A stretch of 64,000 nt of DNA from Pusillibacter faecalis (GTDB lineage: Bacteria > Bacillota > Clostridia > Oscillospirales > Oscillospiraceae). The notes beneath the pieces were generated by a model. The model had not been told where the DNA came from, searched no databases, and worked only from the letters and a program-made list of their open reading frames with translations. Location: NCBI RefSeq assembly GCF_018408705.1, contig NZ_AP023420.1, positions 186,001 to 250,000 of the forward strand, written 5' to 3'. Both the position numbers and the translations under genes were made by a program. Positions 44,802 through 52,683 of this stretch are shown piece by piece (within the stretch, counting starts at the first letter, position 1; each line of letters starts with the position of its first letter).

Positions 44802-46406
44802 TTATTCAGCGCTCTCCAACGCAACGTAGGCGTGAGACCAGACGTGGTTGCCGCCGCCAAAGAGGTACGTGCCCTGGAGATTCTTATTATAGGCAATCAC
44901 CAGATCAGGCACATACAGCGGAACCTGAGGAACGATCTCTGCCATGTACTGCTGCAGCTCCTGGCTTTCCTGCATACGGACGTCGGCATCCTTCTCCACC
45001 AGGATCTTATCCGTCATCTCATCCACATAGGAATCGGCCAGGTGATGATAGTTGGTGGGATATCCCGTGTAGTAGAGCTCGCGGTAGGTCTCGTCCAGAC
45101 GGGTGATCACGTTCCAGCGCCACAGGAACATATCCTGGTTGCCGGCCTGGCACTCTGTCTTCAATGTGGCCTGATCGAAGGACTGGATATTCACAGTAAT
45201 GCCGATTTGCTGCAGATTGGCCTGAATAATGGGTGCAATGGTCTTGTACGGATCATCGGTGGCTGCATACAGATTCACCGTCAGGCCGCCGTCAGGATAA
45301 CCGGCCTCGGCCATCAGCTCCTTGGCCCGATCCAGATCATAGGTGTAGCCCTCAATTTCATTGTCATCCAGGAAGCTCCACACGCCGCGGTTCAAAATGG
45401 AGGTCTGGGGCTTGCCGCGACCGCCCAGGACCACCTCAATGATATAATCCTTATCAATGGCGCAGGAAACAGCCTGCCGCAGCTTTTCATTATTAAAAGG
45501 TTCCTTCTCACAGTTGAAGCCCAGATAGAACAGGCGGGTTCCGGGCTGGGTGTGAACCGTGATATTCTCGTCCTCTTCCAGATACTCCAGCTCTGTGGCG
45601 GGAGGATCAATGCAGACATCAATCTCACCGTTCTGCAGGGCAATCACGCGCTGAGATGCCTCCAGCAGGGGCTTGAAGATGATTTCATCAGCCATACCGG
45701 GGTCATCTCCCCAGTAATTTTCATTGCGGACGAACTTGGCATATTCGCCCTCTTTCCACTCGGAGAAGACATACTGGCCGGAGCCCACCAGCCAGGGCTC
45801 CTCGTTGCTCTCATCCTCCCAGGCGGCCTTGGACTGGATGGACATGGGCACGCCCATGAGGGTGTCGAGCAGCTCATTGCTGTACTGGGTAGTCGTGAAT
45901 TGAACGGTATAAGTATCCAGGGCCTCCACAGACTCCACCAAGCCCAGCGTGCCGGAAACGGCGCTCAGAGTCGGGTCATCGCTCATAGCCATTTCATAGG
46001 TAAACACAACATCATCAGCGGTGAGAGGCTCGCCGGTGCTGAAGGTCGCATTCTCCACCAGATGGAAGACCAGATGGTTATCGTCGGTCCACTCCCAGCT
46101 GGTAGCCAGCTGAGGATTTTTCTCATTGGTCTCATTATCCAGAGAAACCAGCCGCTGATGCGTCATCACCAAGCAGTTGTTGTTAGCCTGGTCGTTTTGC
46201 AGCATGGGATTGAGCTGATTGATGTCGGCGGCGGTGCCAACAATCAAATCCTTCTTCACGCCGGGAACGCTCCCTTCTTCTCCAGCGCTGCTAGTTCCCG
46301 TACTCCCGGAGTCCCCGGAGCTCCCGGAATCGCCTCCACAGGCGGCAAGGGAAAGTGTCAGTGCCAGCGAAAGCAGAAACGCAAGAATTTTTTTGTTTCT
46401 TTTCAT
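44802..46406 (-). CDS. dppA: peptide-type ABC transporter substrate-binding lipoprotein
   Basis: A 534-residue family 5 solute-binding protein. A lipoprotein signal peptide ends LSLAAC with the lipidated C23, followed by a Gly/Ser-rich tether (GGDSGSSGDSGSTGTSS). The mature part has the SBP_bac_5 pattern: DLIVGTAADINQLNPM, TFSTGEPLTADDVVFTYE and RQAVSCAIDKDYIIEVVLGGRG. It is anchored outside and delivers ligand to DppBC. AAGGAGA lies eight bases before the ATG. It is the first gene of the operon, behind a long leader with a terminator-like hairpin. Confidence 0.94.
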   Translation of the reverse strand: MKRNKKILAFLLSLALTLSLAACGGDSGSSGDSGSTGTSSAGEEGSVPGVKKDLIVGTAADINQLNPMLQNDQANNNCLVMTHQRLVSLDNETNEKNPQLATSWEWTDDNHLVFHLVENATFSTGEPLTADDVVFTYEMAMSDDPTLSAVSGTLGLVESVEALDTYTVQFTTTQYSNELLDTLMGVPMSIQSKAAWEDESNEEPWLVGSGQYVFSEWKEGEYAKFVRNENYWGDDPGMADEIIFKPLLEASQRVIALQNGEIDVCIDPPATELEYLEEDENITVHTQPGTRLFYLGFNCEKEPFNNEKLRQAVSCAIDKDYIIEVVLGGRGKPQTSILNRGVWSFLDDNEIEGYTYDLDRAKELMAEAGYPDGGLTVNLYAATDDPYKTIAPIIQANLQQIGITVNIQSFDQATLKTECQAGNQDMFLWRWNVITRLDETYRELYYTGYPTNYHHLADSYVDEMTDKILVEKDADVRMQESQELQQYMAEIVPQVPLYVPDLVIAYNKNLQGTYLFGGGNHVWSHAYVALESAE

Positions 46407-46437
46407 AACATCTTCTCCTTTTAAAAATTATATAAAA

Positions 46438-46456
46438 CACAAGAGCCTCTCTTGTG
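46438..46456 (-). promoter_or_regulatory. terminator-like hairpin (candidate attenuator) just before the dppA ribosome site
   Basis: On the minus strand CACAAGAG AGG CTCTTGTG is followed at once by TTTTATATAATTTTT, then AAAAGGAGAAG and the dppA ATG. An 8-bp stem plus U-rich tract directly before a ribosome site fits transcription attenuation. The 19-bp palindrome could instead be a protein operator. Confidence 0.6.
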
Positions 46457-46569
46457 CTTTATTTCCAACGATCATCCATATGGGAACACACAATAGGTGA
46501 CACCCACCAGTCCCCTGCAAGGGCAAAAGCAAAAAAAGAAATCGCCTGTTTTCAAACGAGTCTGTATGA

Positions 46570-46598
46570 ATTATACAAAATCCAACGGAATATGTCAA
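46570..46598 (-). promoter_or_regulatory. consensus sigma-A promoter of the dpp operon
   Basis: On the minus strand TTGACA (46598-46593), 17-base spacer, TATAAT (46575-46570): a perfect match to consensus. It implies a leader of about 157 nt before dppA. Such a strong promoter usually needs a downstream control. Confidence 0.88.
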
Positions 46599-46674
46599 AG
46601 ACTATTTTCTGTTGCACCTGTTTTTTTAAAGAAAAAAGAAAATTTATAAAATCATGAAAAAGAAGAGGGACAGG

Positions 46675-46704
46675 CAGCCTCTGTTTTGTGCAAAACAGAG
46701 GCTG
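46675..46704 (-). terminator. terminator of the DMT transporter gene
   Basis: A 13-bp perfect stem CAGCCTCTGTTTT / AAAACAGAGGCTG with a 4-base loop, about 60 bases after the minus-strand stop. The following minus-strand sequence is C/T-rich (CCTGTCCCTCTTCTTTTTC). Confidence 0.75.
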
Positions 46705-46765
46705 TTCGACATTTTAAATACCGCATATACAACAAAACCACCAAAGTGTCTTCCATCTTGTCCCC

Positions 46766-47719
46766 CTATCGAGGCTTGACAGCGGTTTCATTGCCCGCAT
46801 CCGTCCCTTTCTCCTCCAAGGCCGGGGGATTGGCGTGCCCCAGCAGCTCCATGCCAAGGGATGCGGCTACAATGATAGCACCGCCCAGCAGCTGCAGCGC
46901 TGTCAGATTCTCCTGGAACAGCAGGAACCCGACAATGGTGCTGACCACGACCTCCAGCGCTGATAGGATGCAAGACGTTGTCGGCTTAACATAGCAGGCG
47001 GATTTAACAAAGCACGTGTTGGCCACCAACGTGCATGGGATACCAAGACACAACACATTGAAAATCACGCTCAGGCCGCCCGGAGCCACAAAGCTATGAA
47101 GGATTTTTCCATGATCCACAAACAGCGCCATGAATGCAGACGCACCTAAAAAGCCATAGGTCAGCATGGTATCCCGCTCATACCGCCCCGAAAAATAGCG
47201 CGGAACTGACACCTGCGCCGCAATGCCAACACCGTTTAAAATGGCAGCCAGCATTCCAAGCATGTCAAACCGCATCTCTTGAACGCCCAGCAGATTGGTA
47301 ATCAGCACAGCCCCCAGCAGGCAAAATGCAATGGAAATGACCTGTTTGCGCTGCACCCGCTCCCGAAAGACCACCAGCCCAATGAGGCATACCCAAACCG
47401 GACTCATGAAGGACAGTACCGCCGACATCGCCACGGGAATCCGCTCAATGGAAAAGGCATAGCCTAAAAAACCCGCAGTATATGTCAGGACTCCGAATAT
47501 GATCGAAGTGAGAACACCTTGCTTTCCAACCCGCAGCACCTGCGGATTTTTGATCCCGTGGAGAATCAGCAGTCCAACTCCAGTGAGCAGACAACGCAGA
47601 TACGCAATTTCCAAGCTGGTATACTCCGCCGCATTCAGCGCACGAGTAAAAATTCCAAGAAGCCCCCACAGGCTGGCGGAACCTGCGGCCATGATAATTC
47701 CCTTCAAACGGTTTGACAT
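46766..47719 (-). CDS. EamA/DMT-superfamily transporter
   Basis: A 317-residue ten-helix membrane protein with two EamA repeats: the first at about 5-145 (GSASLWGLLGIFTRAL; IPVAMSAVLSFMSPVWVCLIGLVVFRE) and the second at about 155-295 (ALEVVVSTIVGFLLFQENLTALQLLGGAIIVAA). Members export amino acids, nucleosides or other metabolites, or import some; no substrate can be assigned. A hydrophilic 20-residue tail follows. AAAGGA precedes the ATG. It lies just upstream of the dpp operon but is separated from it by a terminator. Confidence 0.9.
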   Translation of the reverse strand: MSNRLKGIIMAAGSASLWGLLGIFTRALNAAEYTSLEIAYLRCLLTGVGLLILHGIKNPQVLRVGKQGVLTSIIFGVLTYTAGFLGYAFSIERIPVAMSAVLSFMSPVWVCLIGLVVFRERVQRKQVISIAFCLLGAVLITNLLGVQEMRFDMLGMLAAILNGVGIAAQVSVPRYFSGRYERDTMLTYGFLGASAFMALFVDHGKILHSFVAPGGLSVIFNVLCLGIPCTLVANTCFVKSACYVKPTTSCILSALEVVVSTIVGFLLFQENLTALQLLGGAIIVAASLGMELLGHANPPALEEKGTDAGNETAVKPR

Positions 47720-47802
47720 GTTGATCCTTTCCCCTCCCAGGCATTCTCCCCGGCACTGCCGCCGGTATTTCCTGAATATACCGCGCGGCGTGGCGCTGTC
47801 TT

Positions 47803-47831
47803 ATTTTAGTTGATTTTATCCTCCCTGGCAA
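47803..47831 (-). promoter_or_regulatory. promoter of the DMT transporter gene
   Basis: On the minus strand TTGCCA (47831-47826), 17-base spacer, TAAAAT (47808-47803), about 80 bases before the ATG. Confidence 0.55.
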
Positions 47832-48258
47832 GGAGAAATTTTACTTTTCCGGGCAGGTTGGCGCATCGCGGTATGTACCTGCGTCCGGCTTTGAACGGAA
47901 GCCACCGTCAGTCAGGCGGCTTCACTGCTCCGGTGCTTCGGATGAGACTGGTGCAAACCGCCAACTTTTTCATTTCAGCAATCTCCAAAAGGGGAATTCG
48001 CGTTTCATGAATCCATTGTACCGCGAATGGTAAACCTCTCATCGTTCGACAAACTTCCTGTTTCTTCTCTTTTTTATTCCAGAAATCTCTTTTGTTTATT
48101 TTGACCAAATCTTTTTTCCAATCCTCGCCTTGCCCTTCTTAACAAATTGGACATAAATAAAAAAATTTGCTATTTACAGAATACTTTTCGTTTTTTTGAC
48201 TATGAAAAAACACAGAAAAATAATTTGTCCATCAAAATTTTATTGTCAAAACAAAAAC
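47832..48258. other. long intergenic region with palindromes
   Basis: About 650 bases separate the DMT and APC transporter genes. Two inverted repeats stand out: AAGCCACC / GGCGGCTT near 47900 and ATTCGCG / CGCGAAT (47996-48002 and 48022-48028). The right half (48100-48250) is very AT-rich. No coding frame has a ribosome site and I recognise no riboswitch class. Confidence 0.5.
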
Positions 48259-48287
48259 TTGACTAATTTCCACCCAGGTGTTATAAG
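48259..48287 (+). promoter_or_regulatory. sigma-A promoter of the APC permease
   Basis: TTGACT (48259-48264), 17-base spacer, TATAAG (48282-48287), about 85 bases before the ATG. Confidence 0.7.
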
Positions 48288-48371
48288 TGTTTCAGTGGTT
48301 TTGCATAAGTCTGATATCTTGGGAGTTTTGTCTATCAAGCAAAGCCGTATTTGACTTAAGGAGGGGTTCTC

Positions 48372-49850
48372 ATGTCTCATCAACCGCAACAACAGGGCGC
48401 ATTTAAAAAGGACATGCGCAAAATCGACATCTGGGCACTGGCATTGGGCGCCATCATTGGATGGGGTACTTTTGTCATGCCAGGTACCAACTTCCTGCCA
48501 AAGGCGGGACCAAGCGCCATCATCGGCCTCCTTCTCGGCGGCTGCGTCATGGCCATCATCTCCCTGAGCTATGGCTATTGCATCAAAAAGTATCCCCTCT
48601 CCGGCGGCGAGTTTGTCTACGCGGACGCGTCTTTCGGCAAGAAGCACGCCTTCGCCTGCGGCTGGATGATCGTTCTGGGCTACTGGTCCCTGATTCCCCT
48701 GAACAGCACTGCCATCGGCATGATCACCCGGTACATCTTCCCCGGCGTGTTCCAGTTTGGTCATATGTACACCATCGCCGGCTGGGATGTGTATCTGGGC
48801 GAGGTGCTCCTCTCCTCCGCCTTCATCATCGTCTTGGGCTACATGAACGTCAAGGGCGTCAAGTCCGCCGGCTGGTTCCAGACCACCGTGGCCGTGCTGC
48901 TGGTGGGCTCCGTGCTCTTCTGCGTGATCGGCGTTCTGTTGGCAAAGCCTGACTTCTCCAACATGCAGCCCTTCTTCGCCGAGATTTCCAACGGCGAGGT
49001 GGTCAGCAAGGGCGGCCTGGCCTGTATCATCGCCGTGGCCTGCTACGCCCCCTACTGCTTCGTCGGCTTCGACTGCATCCCTCAAGCCGCTGAGGAGTAC
49101 AGCTTCTCCCACAAGGCCGCCAAGGCCCTGATGGTGGGCGCGATCCTGGTGGGCGCTCTGATCTATGCCTCCATGGTCTTCGTCACCGCCGTTGTGGAGC
49201 CCTGGGGCCCCATGATGCTGGGCAATCCCGACTGGGCCACCGGCCAGGCGGTGCAGAACACCATTGGCTATGTGGGCCTGCTGTTCCTGGGACTGGCCAT
49301 GCTGTGCGCCGTGCTCTCCGGCATGAACGCCTTCTATCTGGCCGCCAGCCGTCTGCTGTACTCCATGTCCTACGCCGACGCGCTGCCCAGCACCTTCGGC
49401 GAGCTGCATCCCAAGTACGGCACTCCTGACAAGGCCACCTACTTCCTGCTGGCTATCTCCCTGGTATGTCCGTGGTTTGGCCGTCAGGTCCTGACCTGGG
49501 TTGTGGATATGACCTGCGTGGGCGCCGCCGTGGGCTTTACCTACACCTGCGCCACCGCCACCATCATGTCTAAGAAGGACGGTCTGAAGGGCCAGACCAT
49601 CATCAGTGCCATCGGCACGGTATTGGCCGCTTTCTTCATCATCCTGTCCTTCATCCCCGGATCTCCCGGCTTCCTGAGCGTCCCATCCTTCATCATCCTG
49701 GGCGTGTGGATCGTCCTAGGCATCATCTTCTGGGTGAAGATTAAGGACCGCTTCCTCCATGGCCGCTGGGAGGGCGTAGACGTGGAGCACATCCTCATGT
49801 CCAAGATGACCGAGGCCGGCACCATCGACAGCTACAACAAAAATCAATAA
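48372..49850 (+). CDS. APC-family amino acid permease
   Basis: A 492-residue permease with about 12 membrane helices. The first helix carries LALGAIIGWGTFVMPG, the unwound substrate-binding motif of the APC superfamily (GxxIGxG-like), and the sixth helix region has CYAPYCFVGFDCIPQAAEE. The likely substrate is an amino acid or amine carried with protons or by exchange; specificity cannot be read. The codon choice is strongly biased toward C-ending codons, suggesting high expression. TTAAGGAGGGG precedes the ATG and a 20-bp terminator follows. Confidence 0.92.
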   Translation: MSHQPQQQGAFKKDMRKIDIWALALGAIIGWGTFVMPGTNFLPKAGPSAIIGLLLGGCVMAIISLSYGYCIKKYPLSGGEFVYADASFGKKHAFACGWMIVLGYWSLIPLNSTAIGMITRYIFPGVFQFGHMYTIAGWDVYLGEVLLSSAFIIVLGYMNVKGVKSAGWFQTTVAVLLVGSVLFCVIGVLLAKPDFSNMQPFFAEISNGEVVSKGGLACIIAVACYAPYCFVGFDCIPQAAEEYSFSHKAAKALMVGAILVGALIYASMVFVTAVVEPWGPMMLGNPDWATGQAVQNTIGYVGLLFLGLAMLCAVLSGMNAFYLAASRLLYSMSYADALPSTFGELHPKYGTPDKATYFLLAISLVCPWFGRQVLTWVVDMTCVGAAVGFTYTCATATIMSKKDGLKGQTIISAIGTVLAAFFIILSFIPGSPGFLSVPSFIILGVWIVLGIIFWVKIKDRFLHGRWEGVDVEHILMSKMTEAGTIDSYNKNQ

Positions 49851-49896
49851 TTGCAAAAGAGCGCCTGTGGGATACTCCACAGGCGCTCTTTTGCAA
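49851..49896. terminator. strong bidirectional terminator
   Basis: A 20-bp perfect stem (49851-49870 and 49877-49896) around the loop GATACT, with TTTT/AAAA built into the stem base. It ends both the permease gene and the converging minus-strand gene. Confidence 0.92.
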
Positions 49897-50334
49897 TCAG
49901 GCGCGGTCCGGGTACTTCATGCACAGGGCATCCAATTCATCCGTCAGTTTCCGTATCTCCGATTGTGTCATCACACACTCCACCTCAGCGGTATCGTCAC
50001 CGTCCATAGTATTCGGCAGGACAAAGGAAACCGAGATTCGGAAATGCTCTTTCTCCGCCCAGGCATCCAACTGAAAGTAGGACTCCACAAAGTCGCTGTG
50101 GTAGCTCTCCTTCAGCCCTGCCCGAAGAACCTTCAGTCCTGCCGCCAGCTCCCGCAGCTCATAAGTCAGAAGGCAGCTGTTGGAGTCCTTGCGGAGAACC
50201 CCCTCCTCGTCGGTCCAGGCGCACCGCATCACCAGCCAGTTCCGGTCATCACTGCCAGGCGCTCCACCATCCGGCGGAAACTCATAGCCCGCAATCTCCA
50301 GCTGTATTTTGGTCTCTTGATTTTGAAATAGCAT
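49897..50334 (-). CDS. small hypothetical protein, WapI-immunity-like
   Basis: A 145-residue soluble acidic protein. The pattern IQLEIAGYEFPP, then NWLVMRCAWTDEEG, then CLLTYELRELAAGLKVL resembles proteins annotated as WapI-type immunity proteins, but I cannot confirm that. No toxin gene is adjacent, so an immunity role is unsupported by context. GGAGG precedes the ATG. It follows the aldo-keto reductase gene by 12 bases and may be in its operon. Confidence 0.6.
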   Translation of the reverse strand: MLFQNQETKIQLEIAGYEFPPDGGAPGSDDRNWLVMRCAWTDEEGVLRKDSNSCLLTYELRELAAGLKVLRAGLKESYHSDFVESYFQLDAWAEKEHFRISVSFVLPNTMDGDDTAEVECVMTQSEIRKLTDELDALCMKYPDRA

Positions 50335-50346
50335 CGTTTCCTCCGA

Positions 50347-51372
50347 TTAGTCGTTGTGGTGGATCGCATAAAATGCGTCGTACTCTGCCAGCTGCCTTTC
50401 CAGCAGTGCCGGGGTGTCCAGCCCATAGGGACAGCGGGATTTGCAAATGTCGCAGTGCACGCACTCCTCAATCTTGTGCATCTTGGCATACCATGTATCA
50501 CTCATGTAGGGCCGGTAGGGAGACCGCCCCAGCAGCTGGCTCATCCGTGCGGCCTGGGGAATATCAATTCCTGCTGTGCAGGGCAGGCAGTAGCCACAGG
50601 AGCGGCAGAAATTCCCCGCCAGCTCCCTCCGGTCCTTATCAATGATCTCCTGCAGCTCCGGAGTCATGCGGGGATTCCGCTTCGCCAGATCCACCCACTG
50701 CTCCAGTTCCCAGGCGTACTGGATGCCCCAGATCGGCACCACGTGGTCAAATTCCTGCATGAAGGCGTAGCAAGCCGCGGCATTGTTCAAAAGCCCCCCA
50801 GAGAGTCCCTTCATGGCGATAAAGCCCATATCGTGTTCCCTGCACAGGCGCACCAGCTCCAAATCCTGATCCGAGGCCAGATAACAAAAAGGGAACTGTA
50901 GCGTCTCAAATTTTCCGGATGCAATCGCCTCCCGCGCCACAGCCAGCCGATGGTTCGTGATGCCGATATGCCGGATATAGCCCTTTTCCCTCATCTCCAG
51001 CGCCGCGGCAAAGGCGCCATTCGGGTCGTCAATGTCCGGCAGAACCGCTGGATTGTGAAACTGGAAGAGGTCAATGTAATCCGTCCGCAGTCGCCGTAGG
51101 CTCAGTTCCATGTGTTCCAGAGCCGTCTTCTTGTCCGTGGCTCCGCTCTTAGTGGAGATCACCACATGCTGCCGCACATCGTGCAGGGCCGCTCCCAGCT
51201 TTTCCTCACTGTCCGTATACATATTAGCGGTATCAAAATAGTTGATGCCCGCCTCATACGCCTGTCGAACCAGCCTGACCGCGTCAGTTTTGGAAATGCG
51301 CTGAATCGGCAGTGCACCAAAGGATGTTTTTGTCACATACAGCTCCGTACGCCCCAGTCTGACTTTCTCCAT
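50347..51372 (-). CDS. aldo-keto reductase with C-terminal iron-sulfur motifs
   Basis: A 341-residue oxidoreductase. The AKR barrel (1-265) has the catalytic tetrad D47, Y52, K75 and a histidine in LFQFHNP. The C-terminal 70 residues add two cysteine groups, CRSCGYCLPC and CVHCDICKSRCPYG, fitting one or two [4Fe-4S] clusters. Such ferredoxin-tailed AKRs are widespread in anaerobes and their substrates are mostly unknown. AGAGGAGG precedes the ATG. It is transcribed away from a lipoprotein gene from overlapping promoters. Confidence 0.9.
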   Translation of the reverse strand: MEKVRLGRTELYVTKTSFGALPIQRISKTDAVRLVRQAYEAGINYFDTANMYTDSEEKLGAALHDVRQHVVISTKSGATDKKTALEHMELSLRRLRTDYIDLFQFHNPAVLPDIDDPNGAFAAALEMREKGYIRHIGITNHRLAVAREAIASGKFETLQFPFCYLASDQDLELVRLCREHDMGFIAMKGLSGGLLNNAAACYAFMQEFDHVVPIWGIQYAWELEQWVDLAKRNPRMTPELQEIIDKDRRELAGNFCRSCGYCLPCTAGIDIPQAARMSQLLGRSPYRPYMSDTWYAKMHKIEECVHCDICKSRCPYGLDTPALLERQLAEYDAFYAIHHND

Positions 51373-51419
51373 ACGTCCTCCTCTCCCCCGTCTTCCCTAG
51401 GGAATTCGATTTCACATGG

Positions 51420-51448
51420 ATTATATCACACTTTAAACCGTTTGCAAA
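51420..51448 (-). promoter_or_regulatory. promoter of the aldo-keto reductase gene
   Basis: On the minus strand TTTGCA (51448-51443), 17-base spacer, TATAAT (51425-51420). Its -35 overlaps that of the divergent lipoprotein promoter within the palindrome TTTGCAAA. Confidence 0.78.
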
Positions 51449-51469
51449 TCCAAAGCTACATGTTATAAT
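51441..51469 (+). promoter_or_regulatory. promoter of the lipoprotein and ModE-like genes
   Basis: TTTGCA (51441-51446), 17-base spacer, TATAAT (51464-51469), 31 bases before the ATG at 51501. Shares six of eight -35 palindrome bases with the divergent promoter. Confidence 0.78.
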
Positions 51470-51500
51470 AAAGGTGAATTCTCGTTTGGAGGAGATGTCT

Positions 51501-52247
51501 ATGAAGCCCTTTCGACAGGAGGCACTTTTACTGCTGCTTCTGTGGACGCTCTCTGGCTGCGGTGCGGATGGCTCTGCTCAGAAGCAGGTGGAATCCTCCG
51601 CTCCCGATGCACTTGTTTCCTCTAGTGAGAAAGAGGATCATATCCTCTCCACCTTATCGGCCACCGTGGACGAAGGCCGGACTCTGACGTTGCAGGCCAT
51701 CGGCAAGCAGCGAACGGACCTGGACGAATGGGGTGTCCGGGAGGTCCGGGTCTACGATGGAGAGTCCCTGCTCCAGACCCTTTCCGTTCAGGATGCCATT
51801 GAAGCAGGCGGCATAGATGGCATTGAGGCCGGCTACACTTCCTGCTGGTCCGTGGAGGAGGCCATGACTATCCACGATATGAATTTTGACGGATATGACG
51901 ATCTGGATCTGTTCGGCTGGTCTCCTAACAATACGATTCCTCACTACTACTGGCTGTGGGATCAAGAGACGCAGCGCTATCAATTCGCCTTCATTCTTCA
52001 GGGAGCCGAGGCAGACCCGGAGTCCCAGGAAATCCGCGCCACAGTCAAGAGTTTTGGAGGCGATGGTCCGGAGGGCGGCTTTTACCAAACGAATATATAC
52101 CGCTATGTCGATTTTGGCGAGCTGGCGCTGGTGCGGCGGGAAGTGACGCAGATCCGCGATGGCAAGTCCCTGCTTGAGGTCTATCAGGTCACTGACGGCC
52201 AGTTCCATCTTGTAGAGACAAGGGAGGCGCCTGATGGCACGGCATGA
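51501..52247 (+). CDS. lipoprotein with EF-hand-like calcium motif
   Basis: A 248-residue exported lipoprotein: the signal KPFRQEALLLLLLWTLSGC ends in a lipobox with Cys20. The mature domain contains DMNFDGYDDLDLFG near residue 132, a DxNxDGxxD calcium-type loop seen in XAC2610-like and FG-GAP-like surface proteins. Role unknown. GGAGGAG lies six bases before the chosen ATG. Its 3' end overlaps the ModE-like gene by 14 bases, an odd pairing of a surface lipoprotein with a molybdate-type HTH. Confidence 0.78.
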   Translation: MKPFRQEALLLLLLWTLSGCGADGSAQKQVESSAPDALVSSSEKEDHILSTLSATVDEGRTLTLQAIGKQRTDLDEWGVREVRVYDGESLLQTLSVQDAIEAGGIDGIEAGYTSCWSVEEAMTIHDMNFDGYDDLDLFGWSPNNTIPHYYWLWDQETQRYQFAFILQGAEADPESQEIRATVKSFGGDGPEGGFYQTNIYRYVDFGELALVRREVTQIRDGKSLLEVYQVTDGQFHLVETREAPDGTA

Positions 52248-52608
52248 GCTACATTTAAAATTGACCCTGCGCCTTTACAGCGATGATGACCAGCGCTGCT
52301 TTGGCCCAGGCATCGCCACACTTCTGGAGCGGGTGGTGGTTCACCGCTCTTTGCGGGCGGCGGCGGCCTCTATGGGCATGGCCTACTCCAAGGCCTGGCG
52401 CATTATCCGCACAGCAGAGGGGGTCTTTGGCTGCAAGCTGCTTTTATCCACCGTTGGTGGAAGCCATGGAGGAGGCGCCAAGCTGACGCCGGAGGCCCAG
52501 CAGCTGCTGGCTGCCTACCAATCTTACGTCTCCGAGGTCCACGCCTTTGCCCAGGAGCGGTTCCAGGTCCATTTCGACGGACTTCCGGATGTTTCTCCGC
52601 CTCTTTAG
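52234..52608 (+). CDS. ModE-like winged-helix protein without molybdate domain
   Basis: A 124-residue protein that corresponds to the N-terminal DNA-binding half of ModE: FGPGIATLLERVVVHRSLRAAAASMGMAYSKAWR in parts (residues 24-57), then GGGAKLTPEAQQLLAAY. The C-terminal molybdate-binding TOBE/MOP domains of full ModE are absent. ModE-like HTH proteins of this kind occur near molybdenum genes, and a molybdenum hydroxylase locus begins 1.5 kb downstream. The ATG at 52234 overlaps the lipoprotein gene; AGGGAGG is upstream. Direct control of the xdh genes is inference. Confidence 0.82.
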   Translation: MARHELHLKLTLRLYSDDDQRCFGPGIATLLERVVVHRSLRAAAASMGMAYSKAWRIIRTAEGVFGCKLLLSTVGGSHGGGAKLTPEAQQLLAAYQSYVSEVHAFAQERFQVHFDGLPDVSPPL

Positions 52609-52638
52609 AGCGGCAATCTTTCACACCAACGCACCAAA

Positions 52639-52671
52639 ATCCCCTCCTCCATGGAAAATGGAGGAGGGGAT
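52639..52671. terminator. bidirectional terminator
   Basis: A 14-bp perfect stem ATCCCCTCCTCCAT / ATGGAGGAGGGGAT with loop GGAAA between two converging genes; T-runs are weak on both sides. Confidence 0.7.
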
Positions 52672-52683
52672 TCCTGATTGCTA

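Noticed and set aside
44832..46424. 530-codon open frame opposite dppA
   Set aside because: Antisense to a well-supported lipoprotein gene; composition artefact.
46427..46432. TATAAT close to the dppA start as an alternative promoter
   Set aside because: It lies in the U-rich tract of the leader hairpin, 20 bases from the ATG, with ACAAGA at the -35 position; the perfect promoter at 46570-46598 is much better.
47908..48108. 66-codon minus-strand frame in the long intergenic region
   Set aside because: No ribosome site, no family pattern, and it crosses one of the inverted repeats.
48246..49409. 387-codon open frame opposite the APC permease
   Set aside because: Antisense to a permease with strong codon bias, which by itself creates such frames.
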